Assembly (NCBI RefSeq): GCF_001417735.1
Contig: NZ_BBUZ01000022.1
Location: 885,978-949,977 of the forward strand
Reading direction: 5' to 3'
Length of the DNA stretch: 64,000 nucleotides
Source of the DNA: Streptomyces sp. NBRC 110028
GTDB taxonomy: Bacteria > Actinomycetota > Actinomycetes > Streptomycetales > Streptomycetaceae
Shown here: positions 27,205 through 36,587 of the stretch, piece by piece
Position numbering within the stretch: the first letter of the stretch is position 1
How the letters are laid out: every line of letters starts with the position of its first letter
Made by a program: the position numbers and the translations under genes
Notes under the pieces: generated by a model
Told to the model about the DNA's origin: nothing
The model's input: only the letters and a program-made list of their open reading frames with translations
The model's database searches: none

Positions 27205-29019
27205 GTGTCAGACGACAGGCGTGCCGAAGAGGCTGCTGACGACACGTACGACTATGACGTCATCGTCGTCGGGTCGGGCTTCGGGGGAGCCGTCTCGGCC
27301 CTCCGGCTGACCGAGAAGGGCTACCGGGTCGGCGTCCTGGAGGCGGGCCGCCGCTTCACGCCCGAGACGCTGCCCAAGAACTCCTGGGACCTGCGCAACT
27401 ACCTCTGGGCCCCGGCCCTGGGCCTCTTCGGCATCCAGCGCATCCATCTCCTGGGCAAGGTGATGGTGCTGGCGGGCGCCGGGGTCGGGGGCGGTTCGCT
27501 CAACTACGCCAACACGCTGTACGTACCGCCCGAGCCGTTCTTCCGCGACCCGCAGTGGGGCGGCATCACCGACTGGCAGCAGGAGCTGGAGCCGTACTAC
27601 GACCAGGCGCGGCGCATGCTCGGCGCCCGGCTCAACCGGACCATGACCCCCTCCGACGTCCACCTCAAGGCGGCCGCCGAGAAGATGGGCGTGGGCGACA
27701 CGTTCCACATGGCGCCCGTCGGCGTCTTCTTCGGCGACGGCGAGGACTCCGACGGCACGGCGAAGGCCGCGCCGGGGGAGGAGGTCCCCGACCCGTACTT
27801 CGGCGGCGCGGGCCCGGCCCGCCGGGCGTGCACCCAGTGCGGGGAGTGCATGACCGGCTGCCGCCGCGGCGCCAAGAACACCCTCAACGAGAACTACCTC
27901 CACCTCGCCGAGCGGGCCGGTGCCGTCATCCACCCCATGACGACCGTGGTCGCCGTGCGCGACGCCCCGGACGGCGGCTACCACGTCACCACCGTGCCCA
28001 CCGCCAAGCGCCGCAGAGGCAGGCCGAAGCGGCTGCGCGCCCGGTACGTCGTCCTCGCAGCCGGTACGTACGGCACCCAGACCCTGCTGCACACCATGCG
28101 CGACCGGGGCCTGCTGCCACGGCTGTCCGGCCGGCTCGGGATGCTCACCCGCACCAACTCCGAGGCCCTGGTCGGCGCCCAGACCACCGACCTCCGCTAC
28201 CGCGCCCGGCGCGGGGAGCGGCCCGACTTCAGCCGTGGCGTCGCGATCACCTCGTCCATCCACCCGGACGAGAACACCCACATCGAGCCCGTCCGCTACG
28301 GCAAGGGATCGAACGCGATGGGCATGATGTCCATCCTGCAGATCCCGCAGGGCCGTGGCCCGGGATGGCTGCGCTTCCTGGCGGCCAACCTGCGCCATCC
28401 GACGCTCGCCGCGCGCTCCCTGTCCAACCGGCGCTGGTCGGAGCGCACCATCATCGGCCTGGTCATGCAGACCCACGACAACTCGCTGACCACCTACCGC
28501 AAGCCGAAGGGCCCGGGCAAGGGCCTGCTCACCGCCCGCCAGGGCCACGGCACGCCCAACCCGGACCACATCCCCGAGGGCGCGGCGGCGGCCCGCCACC
28601 TCGCCGAGTCGATCAACGGCTTCCCGGGCAGCAACGTCGGTGAGCTGATGGGCACCCCGCTGACCGCACACTTCCTGGGCGGCTGCCCGATCGGCGCGTC
28701 GGCGGAGGAGGGCGTGATCGACCCGTACCACCGGCTGTACGGACATCCCGGGATCGCCGTGGTGGACGGCGCCGCCGTCTCGGCCAACCTGGGCGTGAAC
28801 CCCTCGCTGACGATCACGGCCCAGGCCGAGCGGGCGATGTCCCTGTGGCCCAACAAGGGCGACCCGGACCCCCGCCCGCCCCAGGGCGAGCCGTACGTCC
28901 GTGTCTCCCCGGTGGCCCCGGACACCCCCGCGGTCCCGAGGACGGCGTTCGCCGCCCTCAAGGTTGTGCCCGCCCACCGGCCCGCATCCGACGACGAACC
29001 CCCAGGGGAAGCACCGTAG
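27205..29019 (+). CDS. GMC-family oxidoreductase (ChoD-like, cholesterol oxidase family)
   Basis: A 604-residue FAD-dependent oxidoreductase. The Rossmann motif VIVVGSGFGGAVSALRL is at about residues 17-33. The ring-binding segment VMVLAGAGVGGGSLNYA follows. A cysteine cluster CTQCGECMTGC (CxxCxxCxxxC) ahead of RRGAKNTL is the mark of the ChoD-like subgroup and could hold an iron-sulfur centre. The C-terminal FAD/catalytic part ends in VVDGAAVSANLGVNPSL. A sterol or other alcohol substrate is possible but not proven. GTG 27205 is chosen because GGGAGG lies six bases upstream. In mycobacteria ChoD-like genes also sit near gua genes, as here. Confidence 0.87.
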   Translation: MSDDRRAEEAADDTYDYDVIVVGSGFGGAVSALRLTEKGYRVGVLEAGRRFTPETLPKNSWDLRNYLWAPALGLFGIQRIHLLGKVMVLAGAGVGGGSLNYANTLYVPPEPFFRDPQWGGITDWQQELEPYYDQARRMLGARLNRTMTPSDVHLKAAAEKMGVGDTFHMAPVGVFFGDGEDSDGTAKAAPGEEVPDPYFGGAGPARRACTQCGECMTGCRRGAKNTLNENYLHLAERAGAVIHPMTTVVAVRDAPDGGYHVTTVPTAKRRRGRPKRLRARYVVLAAGTYGTQTLLHTMRDRGLLPRLSGRLGMLTRTNSEALVGAQTTDLRYRARRGERPDFSRGVAITSSIHPDENTHIEPVRYGKGSNAMGMMSILQIPQGRGPGWLRFLAANLRHPTLAARSLSNRRWSERTIIGLVMQTHDNSLTTYRKPKGPGKGLLTARQGHGTPNPDHIPEGAAAARHLAESINGFPGSNVGELMGTPLTAHFLGGCPIGASAEEGVIDPYHRLYGHPGIAVVDGAAVSANLGVNPSLTITAQAERAMSLWPNKGDPDPRPPQGEPYVRVSPVAPDTPAVPRTAFAALKVVPAHRPASDDEPPGEAP

Positions 29020-29047
29020 GGCCACCCCGCAGGAGGGTGACCCTACG
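29015..29047. terminator. Bidirectional terminator hairpin
   Basis: A 12-bp stem with one mismatch (29015-29026 with 29036-29047) overlaps the stop of the oxidoreductase gene and lies before the stop of the convergent surface-protein gene. Confidence 0.7.
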
Positions 29048-29055
29048 ACTCAAGC

Positions 29056-30066
29056 TCACGCCGCGCGACGCCGCCGCACAACGAACACGGCCCCGCCGCC
29101 CACGGCCATCGCGACGCCACCGATGAGCCCGATCATCGGCAGCGCGGAGGAGGATCCGGTCTCGGCGAGCTTCCCGGACACCGGCAGCTCGCTCAGTTCC
29201 TTGCCGCCACCCTGCGGCACGGGCCGGTTGCCCTTGTCGCCCGGCTTGGGCTTGGCGTCGTCGATCGGCCCCGGCTTGCTGCCCGCGACCAGGACGTCGA
29301 AGTCGTACTCCATGGCCTCGGAGAAGCCGCAGACGTCGTCCTCGTTGTGGTACGCGCCGATCGCGAAGCCGAAGCCGTAGCTGCCGGGGGTCTTGGCGTC
29401 GACCTTCAGCCGCAACGTGGCGTCGGCGTACTCACCGGGCTTCAGCTCGCCGATCGAGGCGAAGTAGCCCGCCTCGTCGCTGATGGCCTTCCAGGTGCCG
29501 GAGTCCTCGTCGTACCACTGCACGGTGAGGAGCTTCGAGACGTCGTCGAGCTTGTCCTTGCTGATGGCGTACATCTGCACGTACGCGTCCACCGACGTCA
29601 TCGCCTTGTCGGAGGTGTTGGTGGTGCGGAAGGTGAACGGCACCCACCCGGAACCGGCCACGACCTTGCTGGGCAGCCCGCGCAGCTCGGTGGTGACGGC
29701 CGCCTCGTCGGACTCCTCCTCGCAGGTGGGGTCGGTCGGCTCATCGGTGGGCAGATCGGTGGGTCCGACCGTCGGCTCGTCCGTGGGCTCATCGGTCGGC
29801 TCGTCGGTCGGCCCGGCCGTCGGCTCGTCGGTGGGCTCGTCCGACGGCTCGTCGCTCGGCTCGTCGGTCGGCCCGGCCGTCGGCTCGTCGCTCGGCTCGT
29901 CGGTCGGCTCGTCCGACGGCGGCTCCGACGGCCCGTCGCTCGGCTCGACGACCGTCGGGCTGGCCGACGGCTCGCTGTCGGCGAAGGCGGCGGGCGCGGC
30001 GAGCAGCGCGGCGGGGGCCAGGGCGGCCGTGGCTACGGCGGCGACCAGTGTGCGGCGAATCTCCAT
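29056..30066 (-). CDS. Sortase-anchored (LAETG) surface protein with DEPT repeats
   Basis: A 336-residue cell-wall protein. A Sec signal peptide (RRTLVAAVATAALAPAALL) is followed by about 80 residues of DEPT/GPTDEPS repeats, acidic and Thr/Pro-rich, likely an extended stalk. A beta-rich domain of about 150 residues (WVPFTFRTTNTSDKAMTSV, with Cys in DVCGFSEA) has no assigned ligand. The end shows the sorting signal LAETG, a hydrophobic segment (MIGLIGGVAMAVGGGAVFVV) and RRRR. LAxTG is the site used by actinobacterial class E sortases. ATG 30066 follows AGAAGAGG by five bases; the longer frame upstream lacks signal character. It converges with the GMC gene. Confidence 0.88.
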   Translation of the reverse strand: MEIRRTLVAAVATAALAPAALLAAPAAFADSEPSASPTVVEPSDGPSEPPSDEPTDEPSDEPTAGPTDEPSDEPSDEPTDEPTAGPTDEPTDEPTDEPTVGPTDLPTDEPTDPTCEEESDEAAVTTELRGLPSKVVAGSGWVPFTFRTTNTSDKAMTSVDAYVQMYAISKDKLDDVSKLLTVQWYDEDSGTWKAISDEAGYFASIGELKPGEYADATLRLKVDAKTPGSYGFGFAIGAYHNEDDVCGFSEAMEYDFDVLVAGSKPGPIDDAKPKPGDKGNRPVPQGGGKELSELPVSGKLAETGSSSALPMIGLIGGVAMAVGGGAVFVVRRRRAA

Positions 30067-30275
30067 GAAGACCTCTTCTGGAAGGCCGTCGCGGTGGGGG
30101 CGCGGAATGGCCGTGCGTTCGGTTTGCACGTACATGACCATCCCGATGGCCGAAAGGTTGCCCTCACGGTTGCTCACAGAATGGTCACAGAATCCGCAGA
30201 CGCATCAGAGGGCGCGGGAGGCACGAGGGACACGAGCGGCACGCGGGGACCACAGGCGTGACCCGGGCAGGCGAA

Positions 30276-30316
30276 GGGCCCCGGGGCGTCCGAACGGGTC
30301 GGACGTCCCGGGGCCC
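30276..30316. terminator. Strong terminator hairpin
   Basis: A 16-bp stem (30276-30291 with 30301-30316, one G-U pair) has a nine-base loop. It would stop leftward transcription from chorismate mutase before the surface-protein gene. Confidence 0.75.
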
Positions 30317-30324
30317 TAGGCGGT

Positions 30325-30355
30325 CAGCACCGGCGTCAGGGCAGCGCCGGTGCTG
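30325..30355. terminator. Second terminator hairpin
   Basis: A perfect 11-bp stem (30325-30335 with 30345-30355) has a nine-base loop, nine bases from the first hairpin; the pair acts as a tandem terminator. Confidence 0.7.
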
Positions 30356-30712
30356 AAGGGGCGGCGCCGGGGGGTGCGCCGCGGGCTCCGGGTGGGAATC
30401 GGCGGGGAGAAGAAGAAGGGTGCGTCAGGGGCGTACGCCCGCGCGGCCGGACTCGTGATCAGACCGTGGTCGGACCAATGACGGGTGCTGGCCCGGGGTG
30501 TTTTCCCTCACTGCATCGTGCTCGATACGACGCTCCGGGCGCAACCGTTTCGACTGGATACGGTCGGTCCCGGGCGTCCCCGGGACCGACCGCCCTATGG
30601 ATGGTGACCGGGCTGCTGTCCCCTGCCGACCGGTCACCTCGCCGACGCGGCACCGGGCTCAACGAGCCCGTTCGCGGGCCGGTCACGCGCCGTACGGGTG
30701 ACGGAAGGGGCG

Positions 30713-31027
30713 TCACGCCCGGCCGCGGCACAGCTCCAGCAGCGTCATGGCGAGGGCCGTGCCCGGCTTGCCGAGCGTCCGGCGGTAGCGGTCGAGGATC
30801 TCCATCTCGCGGGAGAGGTTCACCCGCCGCCCGCCCGACGCGATCCGCGCCTCCTGGATGGAGGCCGAGACCGCCATCCGTTCCCGGACGAGGTCGAGGA
30901 TCCGTTCGTCGAGGGCGTCGATGTGCTCGCGCGCGGAACCGATCACGGCGGCGGTGTCGGTCACATCAGGGGTGGTCACATCAGAGGTGGTCACGTCAGG
31001 GGTGGTCACATCAGAGGTGGTGCTCAT
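30713..31027 (-). CDS. Chorismate mutase (AroQ type) with N-terminal repeat
   Basis: A 104-residue helical protein. From about residue 30 it matches the AroQ chorismate mutase fold that converts chorismate to prephenate for Phe/Tyr synthesis: [19 protein letters not shown], then [10 protein letters not shown] and [17 protein letters not shown]. The first 20 residues are a pentapeptide repeat of TTSDV and TTPDV, encoded by a perfect 15-bp tandem repeat, and are not part of the fold. ATG 31027 follows AGGAG. Divergent from guaA across about 270 bases. Single gene with a tandem terminator. Confidence 0.87.
   Translation of the reverse strand: MSTTSDVTTPDVTTSDVTTPDVTDTAAVIGSAREHIDALDERILDLVRERMAVSASIQEARIASGGRRVNLSREMEILDRYRRTLGKPGTALAMTLLELCRGRA
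30961..31020. repeat. 15-bp tandem repeat, four copies, inside the chorismate mutase gene
   Basis: Exactly four units of TCACATCAGRGGTGG (one G/A change each, one with TCACGTC) fill 30961-31020 and encode alternating TTPDV and TTSDV. Copy-number change would stay in frame. Confidence 0.95.
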
Positions 31028-31294
31028 ATCCGTATCTCCTGGTCTCTGTCTGTCGCCGAGCGGGACCGGGGCCGGGAGAGACCCGAAGACATACGCACCA
31101 GCGCCCCGGGCCTTGACCGGCCCGGGGCGCCTGGGAAGTCGCTTGTCAGTAGTTCAAGCAGCACGACCATGGCAGCCGGACGGGCCGGTGCCATAGGTAA
31201 AGACGAAGGTCATGCGCGTGGACATGGCGTCGATTATGGGCTGGTTAGAATCGAAAGTCCAACCCTCCAGTTCCACCGCCGGAAGGCCGCCGAA

Positions 31295-32881
31295 GTGCCA
31301 TCAGCGTCCCCTGCTGCCGCCCCCGACACCGTCCTGGTCGTCGACTTCGGCGCGCAGTACGCCCAGCTCATCGCCCGACGGGTCCGCGAGGCCCGGGTCT
31401 ACAGCGAGATCGTCCCGTCCACCATGCCGGTGGCGGAGATGCTCGCCAAGAACCCGAAGGCGATCATCCTCTCCGGCGGGCCGTCGTCGGTCTACGCCGA
31501 GGGAGCCCCCAGGCTCGACCGCGCGCTCTTCGAGGCCGGGATCCCCGTCTTCGGCATGTGCTACGGCTTCCAGCTGATGGCCATCACGCTCGGCGGCACC
31601 GTCGACAACACCGGGGCGCGCGAGTACGGGCGTACCGACCTGACCGTGAGCAAGCCGGGCTCGACGCTTTTCGCGGGCACCCCCGGGCAGCAGCAGGTGT
31701 GGATGTCGCACGGCGACGCCTGCTCGGCCGCGCCCGAGGGCTTCACCGTCACCGCCTCCACCGCGCAGGTGCCGGTCGCGGCGTTCGAATGCGACGAGCG
31801 CAAGCTGTACGGCGTACAGCACCACCCCGAGGTGATGCACTCCACCCACGGCCAGCAGGTCCTGGAGCACTTCCTGTACCGGGGCGCGGGCCTGGAGCCG
31901 ACCTGGACCACCTCCAATGTGGTGGAGGAGTCGGTCGCGGCCATCCGTGAGCAGGTCGGCACCAAGCGCGCCATCTGCGGGCTGTCCGGCGGAGTGGACT
32001 CCGCCGTCGCCGCCGCCCTCGTCCAGAAGGCCATCGGCGACCAGCTCACCTGCGTGTACGTCGACCACGGGCTGATGCGCAAGGGCGAGTCCGAGCAGGT
32101 CGAGAAGGACTTCGTGGCGGCCACCGGCGTGCAGCTGAAGGTCGTCGAGGCCGAGCAGCGCTTCCTCGACGCGCTCGCCGGGGTGTCCGACCCCGAGGAG
32201 AAGCGGAAGATCATCGGCCGGGAGTTCATCCGGGTCTTCGAGCAGGCCCAGGCCGAGCTGGTGGCCGAGGCGGGCGCGGCCGGTGAGGCCGTGGAGTTCC
32301 TGGTCCAGGGCACCCTCTACCCGGACGTGGTGGAGTCCGGCGGCGGCACCGGCACCGCCAACATCAAGTCCCACCACAACGTGGGCGGACTGCCCGACGA
32401 CATCGAGTTCAAGCTGGTCGAGCCGCTGCGCCGGCTCTTCAAGGACGAGGTGCGCAACGTCGGCCAGGAGCTGGGCCTCCCGGACGACATCGTCCACCGC
32501 CAGCCCTTCCCGGGGCCGGGCCTCGGCATCCGCATCATCGGCGAGGTCACCAAGGACCGCCTGGACCTGCTCCGCGAGGCCGACGCGATCGCCCGCGAGG
32601 AGCTGACCGCCGCCGGTCTGGACCGCGAGATCTGGCAGTGCCCGGTGGTGCTGCTCGCCGACGTCCGCTCGGTCGGCGTCCAGGGCGACGGCCGCACCTA
32701 CGGCCACCCCATCGTGCTGCGCCCGGTCTCCTCCGAGGACGCGATGACGGCCGACTGGTCGCGCCTCCCGTACGACGTGCTGTCGCGCATCTCGACCCGC
32801 ATCACCAACGAGGTGGACGAGGTCAACCGGGTGGTCCTGGACATCACCAGCAAGCCGCCCGGCACGATCGAGTGGGAGTGA
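31295..32881 (+). CDS. guaA: GMP synthase (glutamine-hydrolysing)
   Basis: A 528-residue enzyme that aminates XMP to GMP using glutamine and ATP, the last step of guanine nucleotide synthesis. The class I amidotransferase domain fills residues 10-200, with Cys89 in [10 protein letters not shown] and the His/Glu of [11 protein letters not shown]. The ATP-pyrophosphatase domain begins with the P-loop [15 protein letters not shown]. The dimerisation domain has the conserved [11 protein letters not shown] and ends [12 protein letters not shown] 31295 has GGAAGG eight bases upstream. Length is standard. Confidence 0.97.
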   Translation: MPSASPAAAPDTVLVVDFGAQYAQLIARRVREARVYSEIVPSTMPVAEMLAKNPKAIILSGGPSSVYAEGAPRLDRALFEAGIPVFGMCYGFQLMAITLGGTVDNTGAREYGRTDLTVSKPGSTLFAGTPGQQQVWMSHGDACSAAPEGFTVTASTAQVPVAAFECDERKLYGVQHHPEVMHSTHGQQVLEHFLYRGAGLEPTWTTSNVVEESVAAIREQVGTKRAICGLSGGVDSAVAAALVQKAIGDQLTCVYVDHGLMRKGESEQVEKDFVAATGVQLKVVEAEQRFLDALAGVSDPEEKRKIIGREFIRVFEQAQAELVAEAGAAGEAVEFLVQGTLYPDVVESGGGTGTANIKSHHNVGGLPDDIEFKLVEPLRRLFKDEVRNVGQELGLPDDIVHRQPFPGPGLGIRIIGEVTKDRLDLLREADAIAREELTAAGLDREIWQCPVVLLADVRSVGVQGDGRTYGHPIVLRPVSSEDAMTADWSRLPYDVLSRISTRITNEVDEVNRVVLDITSKPPGTIEWE

Positions 32882-33011
32882 CCGCCCTCCTCCCGATCAT
32901 CATCTGATCGTCAAACGCCGATGCCGTCGCTCATTCGTTTGGGTGGCGGCATCGGCGTTCGTGCTCGGTACGCTGGCCTCACGGCCAAGAATCCCGTCCA
33001 TGGGAGGAACC

Positions 33012-33605
33012 ATGACCGCTGAGCCGCTGCACACCACTCCGTGGCCCGTGCCGCCGCCGGATGGCTACACCGTGGACGATTTGCTGAGTCTGCCTGATCT
33101 CCCGCCGCACACCGAGCTGATCGACGGGAGTCTGGTTTTCGTGAGTCCGCAGCGCTTCTTCCACAGCGTCGCGATTGATCTTCTGGTGAGCGGCCTACGG
33201 CGCACTGTGCCCCCCGAACTGCGGGTCGCGCGCGAGATGACTGTGGTGATCGACAAGCGCAACGGCCCGGAACCGGACATCACGGTGCTGCGTGCCGAAG
33301 CCCTGCGAAGCCGTGCACAGACCTATTTCGAGGTCGGCGATGTGATCCTCGCCATCGAGGTCGTCTCTCCCGAGTCCGAGTCCCGTGACCACGACACCAA
33401 GCCGCACAAGTACGCCAACGCGGGTATCCCGCACTTCTGGCGGGTCGAGATGACGAACACGGACACTCGCCCCGTGGTCCACGTCTTCGAGCTCGACACC
33501 AATACGCGCACCTACCGGCATACCGGCCTCCACCACAACCAGCTCAAGCTCACCGTCCCCTTCACCATCGACATCGACCTCACCGAGATCGACCGTCTGT
33601 CGTGA
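33012..33605 (+). CDS. Uma2-family (DUF820) putative endonuclease
   Basis: A 197-residue protein with the PD-(D/E)xK-like nuclease fold of the Uma2 family. Seen are the entry HTELIDGSLVFVSPQ, the acid in PEPDITVL and the core VILAIEVVSPESESRDHDTKPHKYANAGIP, where Glu and Lys complete the putative active site. Uma2 genes are very numerous in Streptomyces; the cellular role is not known. ATG 33012 follows GGGAGGAACC. A second member lies at 48104-48742. It stands between guaA and the aldolase gene with no clear operon link. Confidence 0.88.
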   Translation: MTAEPLHTTPWPVPPPDGYTVDDLLSLPDLPPHTELIDGSLVFVSPQRFFHSVAIDLLVSGLRRTVPPELRVAREMTVVIDKRNGPEPDITVLRAEALRSRAQTYFEVGDVILAIEVVSPESESRDHDTKPHKYANAGIPHFWRVEMTNTDTRPVVHVFELDTNTRTYRHTGLHHNQLKLTVPFTIDIDLTEIDRLS

Positions 33606-33671
33606 CTCTGGCCTCCTGCGATACCCGGAGGTAGCTTCCGCTCCAGCACCCCCGGAGGAGCGGAGCCGCCG

Positions 33672-34475
33672 ATGACGATGCCGATGCCACGGTCGAATCC
33701 CGAGCCGATACCGACCGACCAGCTGCACATCACGATGCCGCCCACCCACGCCTCCCCGGCCGACGAGCGGCGGTACCGCAAGGAGCGGCTGGCGGCGGCG
33801 CTGCGGATCTTCGGGCGGTACGGGTACGAGGAAGGGGTCGCCGGGCACATCACCGTGCGCGACCCGGAGTTCACCGACCACTTCTGGGTGAATCCCTTCG
33901 GCATGCCCTTCGCCCATGTCACCGTGAGCGACCTGATCCTCGTCAATCAGGCGGGCCAGGTGGTCGACGGGCGCTACCACGTCAACCAGGCGGCCTTCGT
34001 CGTTCACTCGTCCGTGCATCGAGCCCGGCCGGATGTGGTGGCGGTCGTCCACACCCGTTCCGTCCACGGCCGGGCCCTGTCCGCGCTCGGTGAGCTGCTG
34101 GAGCCGATCACCCAGGACGTGTGCGCCTTCTTCGAGGACCACGGGCTCTACGACAGCAGCACCGGCGTCGTCGTGGACGAGGAGGAGGGCCGAGGGATCG
34201 CGTCCGCGCTCGGTGCGTACAAGGCCCTCATCCTGCGCAATCGCGGTCTGCTGACCGTCGGGGACTCGGTCGACGCGGCCGCCTGGTGGTTCATCACGAT
34301 GGAGCGCGCGTGCCAGGCGCAGCTGGCGGCGAAGGCGGCGGGGAAGCCGGTGCTCATCGATCACCGGAGCGCGGTGCGGACCCGTGAGCAGCTCGGAAGC
34401 GATCTTGTGGCGTGGATCAACTATCAACCCCTGTATCTCCAGATCACCCGGGGTGAGCCGGACCTGCTCACCTGA
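33672..34475 (+). CDS. Class II aldolase/adducin-family protein
   Basis: A 267-residue protein of the class II aldolase fold. Zinc-ligand histidines appear in VVHTRSVHGRALSALG (two His of the usual HxH-type site), and the first loop IFGRYGYEEGVAGHITVRD is characteristic. The substrate may be a sugar phosphate such as fuculose- or ribulose-phosphate, but the small actinobacterial members of this branch are not characterised. ATG 33672 follows GGAGGAGCGGAG. Usual length. A hairpin 46 bases downstream ends the transcript. Confidence 0.85.
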   Translation: MTMPMPRSNPEPIPTDQLHITMPPTHASPADERRYRKERLAAALRIFGRYGYEEGVAGHITVRDPEFTDHFWVNPFGMPFAHVTVSDLILVNQAGQVVDGRYHVNQAAFVVHSSVHRARPDVVAVVHTRSVHGRALSALGELLEPITQDVCAFFEDHGLYDSSTGVVVDEEEGRGIASALGAYKALILRNRGLLTVGDSVDAAAWWFITMERACQAQLAAKAAGKPVLIDHRSAVRTREQLGSDLVAWINYQPLYLQITRGEPDLLT

Positions 34476-34520
34476 GACCCCTCGCCGTGCGGCACAATCC
34501 CCTCTCACCACATGTCAGTT

Positions 34521-34539
34521 GGGGCGCTCCGAGCGCCCC
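34521..34539 (+). terminator. Short terminator hairpin of the aldolase gene
   Basis: An 8-bp GC stem (34521-34528 with 34532-34539) with a three-base loop, just downstream of the aldolase stop. Confidence 0.5.
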
Positions 34540-34591
34540 GTACAGACGACTGAACGTACAGAACGAGTGAACGACGGAGCGGTGAGACCTC

Positions 34592-35896
34592 GTGGCGGTG
34601 GACACGACGAAAGACGCCACGAAGGCGAAGGCGGGCGCACCTGACGGCCACGGTCACCCGGACCACGGCCCGGCGGGCTGTGAGTGCCCCCAGGGCGCCC
34701 GCGAGGGCCACCGGCGGGCGGTGGCCGCGTTCGTGGCCATGCGGGAGCGGTTCGCGGCCGGAGAGGGCCTTCCGGCGGCCCTCGCGCACTCCGCGGGGGC
34801 GTCCCGGCAGTGGGTGTCGGACGAGCTGGCCCATGCGGCCCGTACGGTCGTCGACAGCGGTCACGCCGAGAGCACCGTGTGGCGCGACGCGGTGTGGCGG
34901 CGCACCCTGCTGGTGGTGTGGGGCGCGGTCGGGGCGCTGCTGATCGGGCAGTTGGCGACGGCGATCGGCGCCGGCTGGTCGGTCGCCCGCACCGCCGGGC
35001 TCACCGCCGCCCTCGTCACGGGCGCGCTGCTGACCCTCACCGCCCGGCTGCACTACGCGGGCGGCGGCGCGCTCGCGCCGCTGGTCGGCGAGGACAACCG
35101 GATGTCCACCTCCCGCTCCCTCGCCGCCGCCTGGCTGCTGCTGGCCGTCTTCTCGGTGTTCGTCCTGGCCGTCGAACTGGCCGTCGCCCCCGGCGACCGG
35201 GACCGGATCGCCGGTGGCCTGTCCCTCGGCCACGCCGCCGGGCTGCTCACGGTCGCCGCGCTGACCTGCCTCGCCGCGGTGCTCGCCCGGCTCGTCGTCG
35301 CGGCCCGGGTGCGGTCGCAGCGGCTGCAGAAGATCCGTGCGGTCCGCCCGCGCGCCGCCGACCTCCTCACCGACGACGCGGGCCGCGGCAGCTTCGCCGA
35401 CGTCCAGTACGTCGTCGTCCACGCGGTCGCCCTCGTCTTCGCCGCCGTCCGCCTCGCCCGTGAACCGTGGCGGCTGCCGGAGCTGCCCTGGGGGCTGGTG
35501 CTGCTCGCCGTCGTCTCCGTCCTGATGTATCTGGCCGGCAAGTACGCGGAGGGCGGCCGCCCGACCGTGCTGTCCGTCGTCCGGGTCCGCCCCGAGGAGG
35601 GCGGCATCGACCGCGACGCCCCGATCCGCACCGGTGACGACATCGAGATCCGCGGCAACGGCTTCGTCCCGCCGGGCGCGCAGGACCCCGACCGGCTGGC
35701 CCGCATGGTCGTCCGCATCGGCGCCGTCCACGTCCACGTACCCCTGGTCCCGGTGACGGGCGGCTTCAGCAACCCGACCGATACGGCCCTGACCGTGCCG
35801 GTGCCGGTGGACGTGGAGCCGGGCCGGGTGGACGTGCAGGTGGTGACGGCGTCGGGGGCGGAGACGAACCGCTACCAGATCGACGTACTGGACTGA
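34592..35896 (+). CDS. Multi-pass membrane protein of unknown function
   Basis: A 434-residue protein. A His/Asp/Cys-bearing N terminus (GHGHPDHGPAGCECPQG, about 19-35) could bind a metal. An amphipathic helical region follows. About six transmembrane segments lie between residues 105 and 320 (for example TLLVVWGAVGALLIGQLATA and WLLLAVFSVFVLAVELAVA). The last 110 residues form a soluble IPT/TIG-like beta domain (GDDIEIRGNGFVPPGA). I do not recognise a named family. GTG 34592 follows GGTGAG. The stop codon begins a 12-bp tandem repeat. Confidence 0.75.
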   Translation: MAVDTTKDATKAKAGAPDGHGHPDHGPAGCECPQGAREGHRRAVAAFVAMRERFAAGEGLPAALAHSAGASRQWVSDELAHAARTVVDSGHAESTVWRDAVWRRTLLVVWGAVGALLIGQLATAIGAGWSVARTAGLTAALVTGALLTLTARLHYAGGGALAPLVGEDNRMSTSRSLAAAWLLLAVFSVFVLAVELAVAPGDRDRIAGGLSLGHAAGLLTVAALTCLAAVLARLVVAARVRSQRLQKIRAVRPRAADLLTDDAGRGSFADVQYVVVHAVALVFAAVRLAREPWRLPELPWGLVLLAVVSVLMYLAGKYAEGGRPTVLSVVRVRPEEGGIDRDAPIRTGDDIEIRGNGFVPPGAQDPDRLARMVVRIGAVHVHVPLVPVTGGFSNPTDTALTVPVPVDVEPGRVDVQVVTASGAETNRYQIDVLD

Positions 35897-35928
35897 CTTC
35901 GGCGCTGACTTCGGCGCTGACCTCGGCT
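35895..35928. repeat. 12-bp tandem repeat starting in the stop codon
   Basis: GACTTCGGCGCT occurs at 35895-35906 and 35907-35918, with a third, diverged partial copy. The first unit shares two bases of the membrane-protein stop codon. Confidence 0.85.
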
Positions 35929-35990
35929 GAGTGAAAAGCCCCTGCCATCCGTATGGTTTCGATGACTGCGCAATGGGAGAGGCGGGCGTC

Positions 35991-36563
35991 ATGAGGCATG
36001 CGGATCGAACGGTCGGAGGGGGCTCCGCGGGCGACGCGGGCAGCGTGAACGTGGTGAGTGGCATAGGCGGCCCGCCCACGGGCGGAGTGCGGCAGATGGC
36101 CTCCCGCTACGCGCTGCTGCCGCTGCGGATCTTCCTCGGCGTCACCTTCGTGTACGCCGGGATCGACAAGCTCACCGATTCGGCGTTCCTCGCCGACAGC
36201 GGGGCGGGCTCGATCGGCCAGCTGATGACCCAGGTGCGCGACACCTCGGCCGTCCCCTGGCTGGTCGACCAGGCCCTGAACTCCCCGGCCACCTTCGGCT
36301 ACGTCATCGCCTACGGCGAACTGGCCGTCGGCCTGGGCACCCTTTTCGGTCTCCTCTCCCGCCTGGCCGCCCTGGGCGGCGCCCTGATCTCGCTGAGCCT
36401 GTGGCTGACGGTGAGCTGGCAGACGGAGCCGTACTACTACGGCAACGACCTGGCCTACCTGATGGCCTGGCTCCCCCTGGTCCTCGCCGGCGCCCCCTAC
36501 CTGTCCCTGGACACGGCCTGGACCAGGCACCGCCGCCGCCAGCACGCACAGCTCTTCACGTAG
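35991..36563 (+). CDS. DoxX-family membrane protein
   Basis: A 190-residue membrane protein of the DoxX family, with four predicted helices. The opening LLPLRIFLGVTFVYAGIDKL is the family signature; later GYVIAYGELAVGLGTLFGLLSRL and LMAWLPLVLAGAPYLSLD follow. DoxX proteins associate with redox membrane complexes in other bacteria; a role here is not shown. ATG 35991 has GGGAGAGG eight bases upstream; ATG 35973 would add six residues. Confidence 0.87.
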   Translation: MRHADRTVGGGSAGDAGSVNVVSGIGGPPTGGVRQMASRYALLPLRIFLGVTFVYAGIDKLTDSAFLADSGAGSIGQLMTQVRDTSAVPWLVDQALNSPATFGYVIAYGELAVGLGTLFGLLSRLAALGGALISLSLWLTVSWQTEPYYYGNDLAYLMAWLPLVLAGAPYLSLDTAWTRHRRRQHAQLFT

Positions 36564-36587
36564 GCACGCCCCTTCGGGCGGGGGGCT

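Larger units (their letters stand above)
30067..30712. other. Gene-free region with two hairpins
   Basis: A 646-bp stretch between the start of the surface-protein gene and the stop of the chorismate mutase gene. It contains the surface-protein promoter and two adjacent strong hairpins (30276-30316 and 30325-30355). The few open frames have poor codon bias and no recognisable product. Confidence 0.5.

Noticed and set aside
30425..30637. A 70-codon leftward frame downstream of chorismate mutase
   Set aside because: No ribosome site and no recognisable domain; it lies in a stretch better explained as 3' untranslated region and terminators.
31219..31251. Promoter TGGACA / TAGAAT before guaA
   Set aside because: The spacer is 21 bp, too long for a typical promoter.
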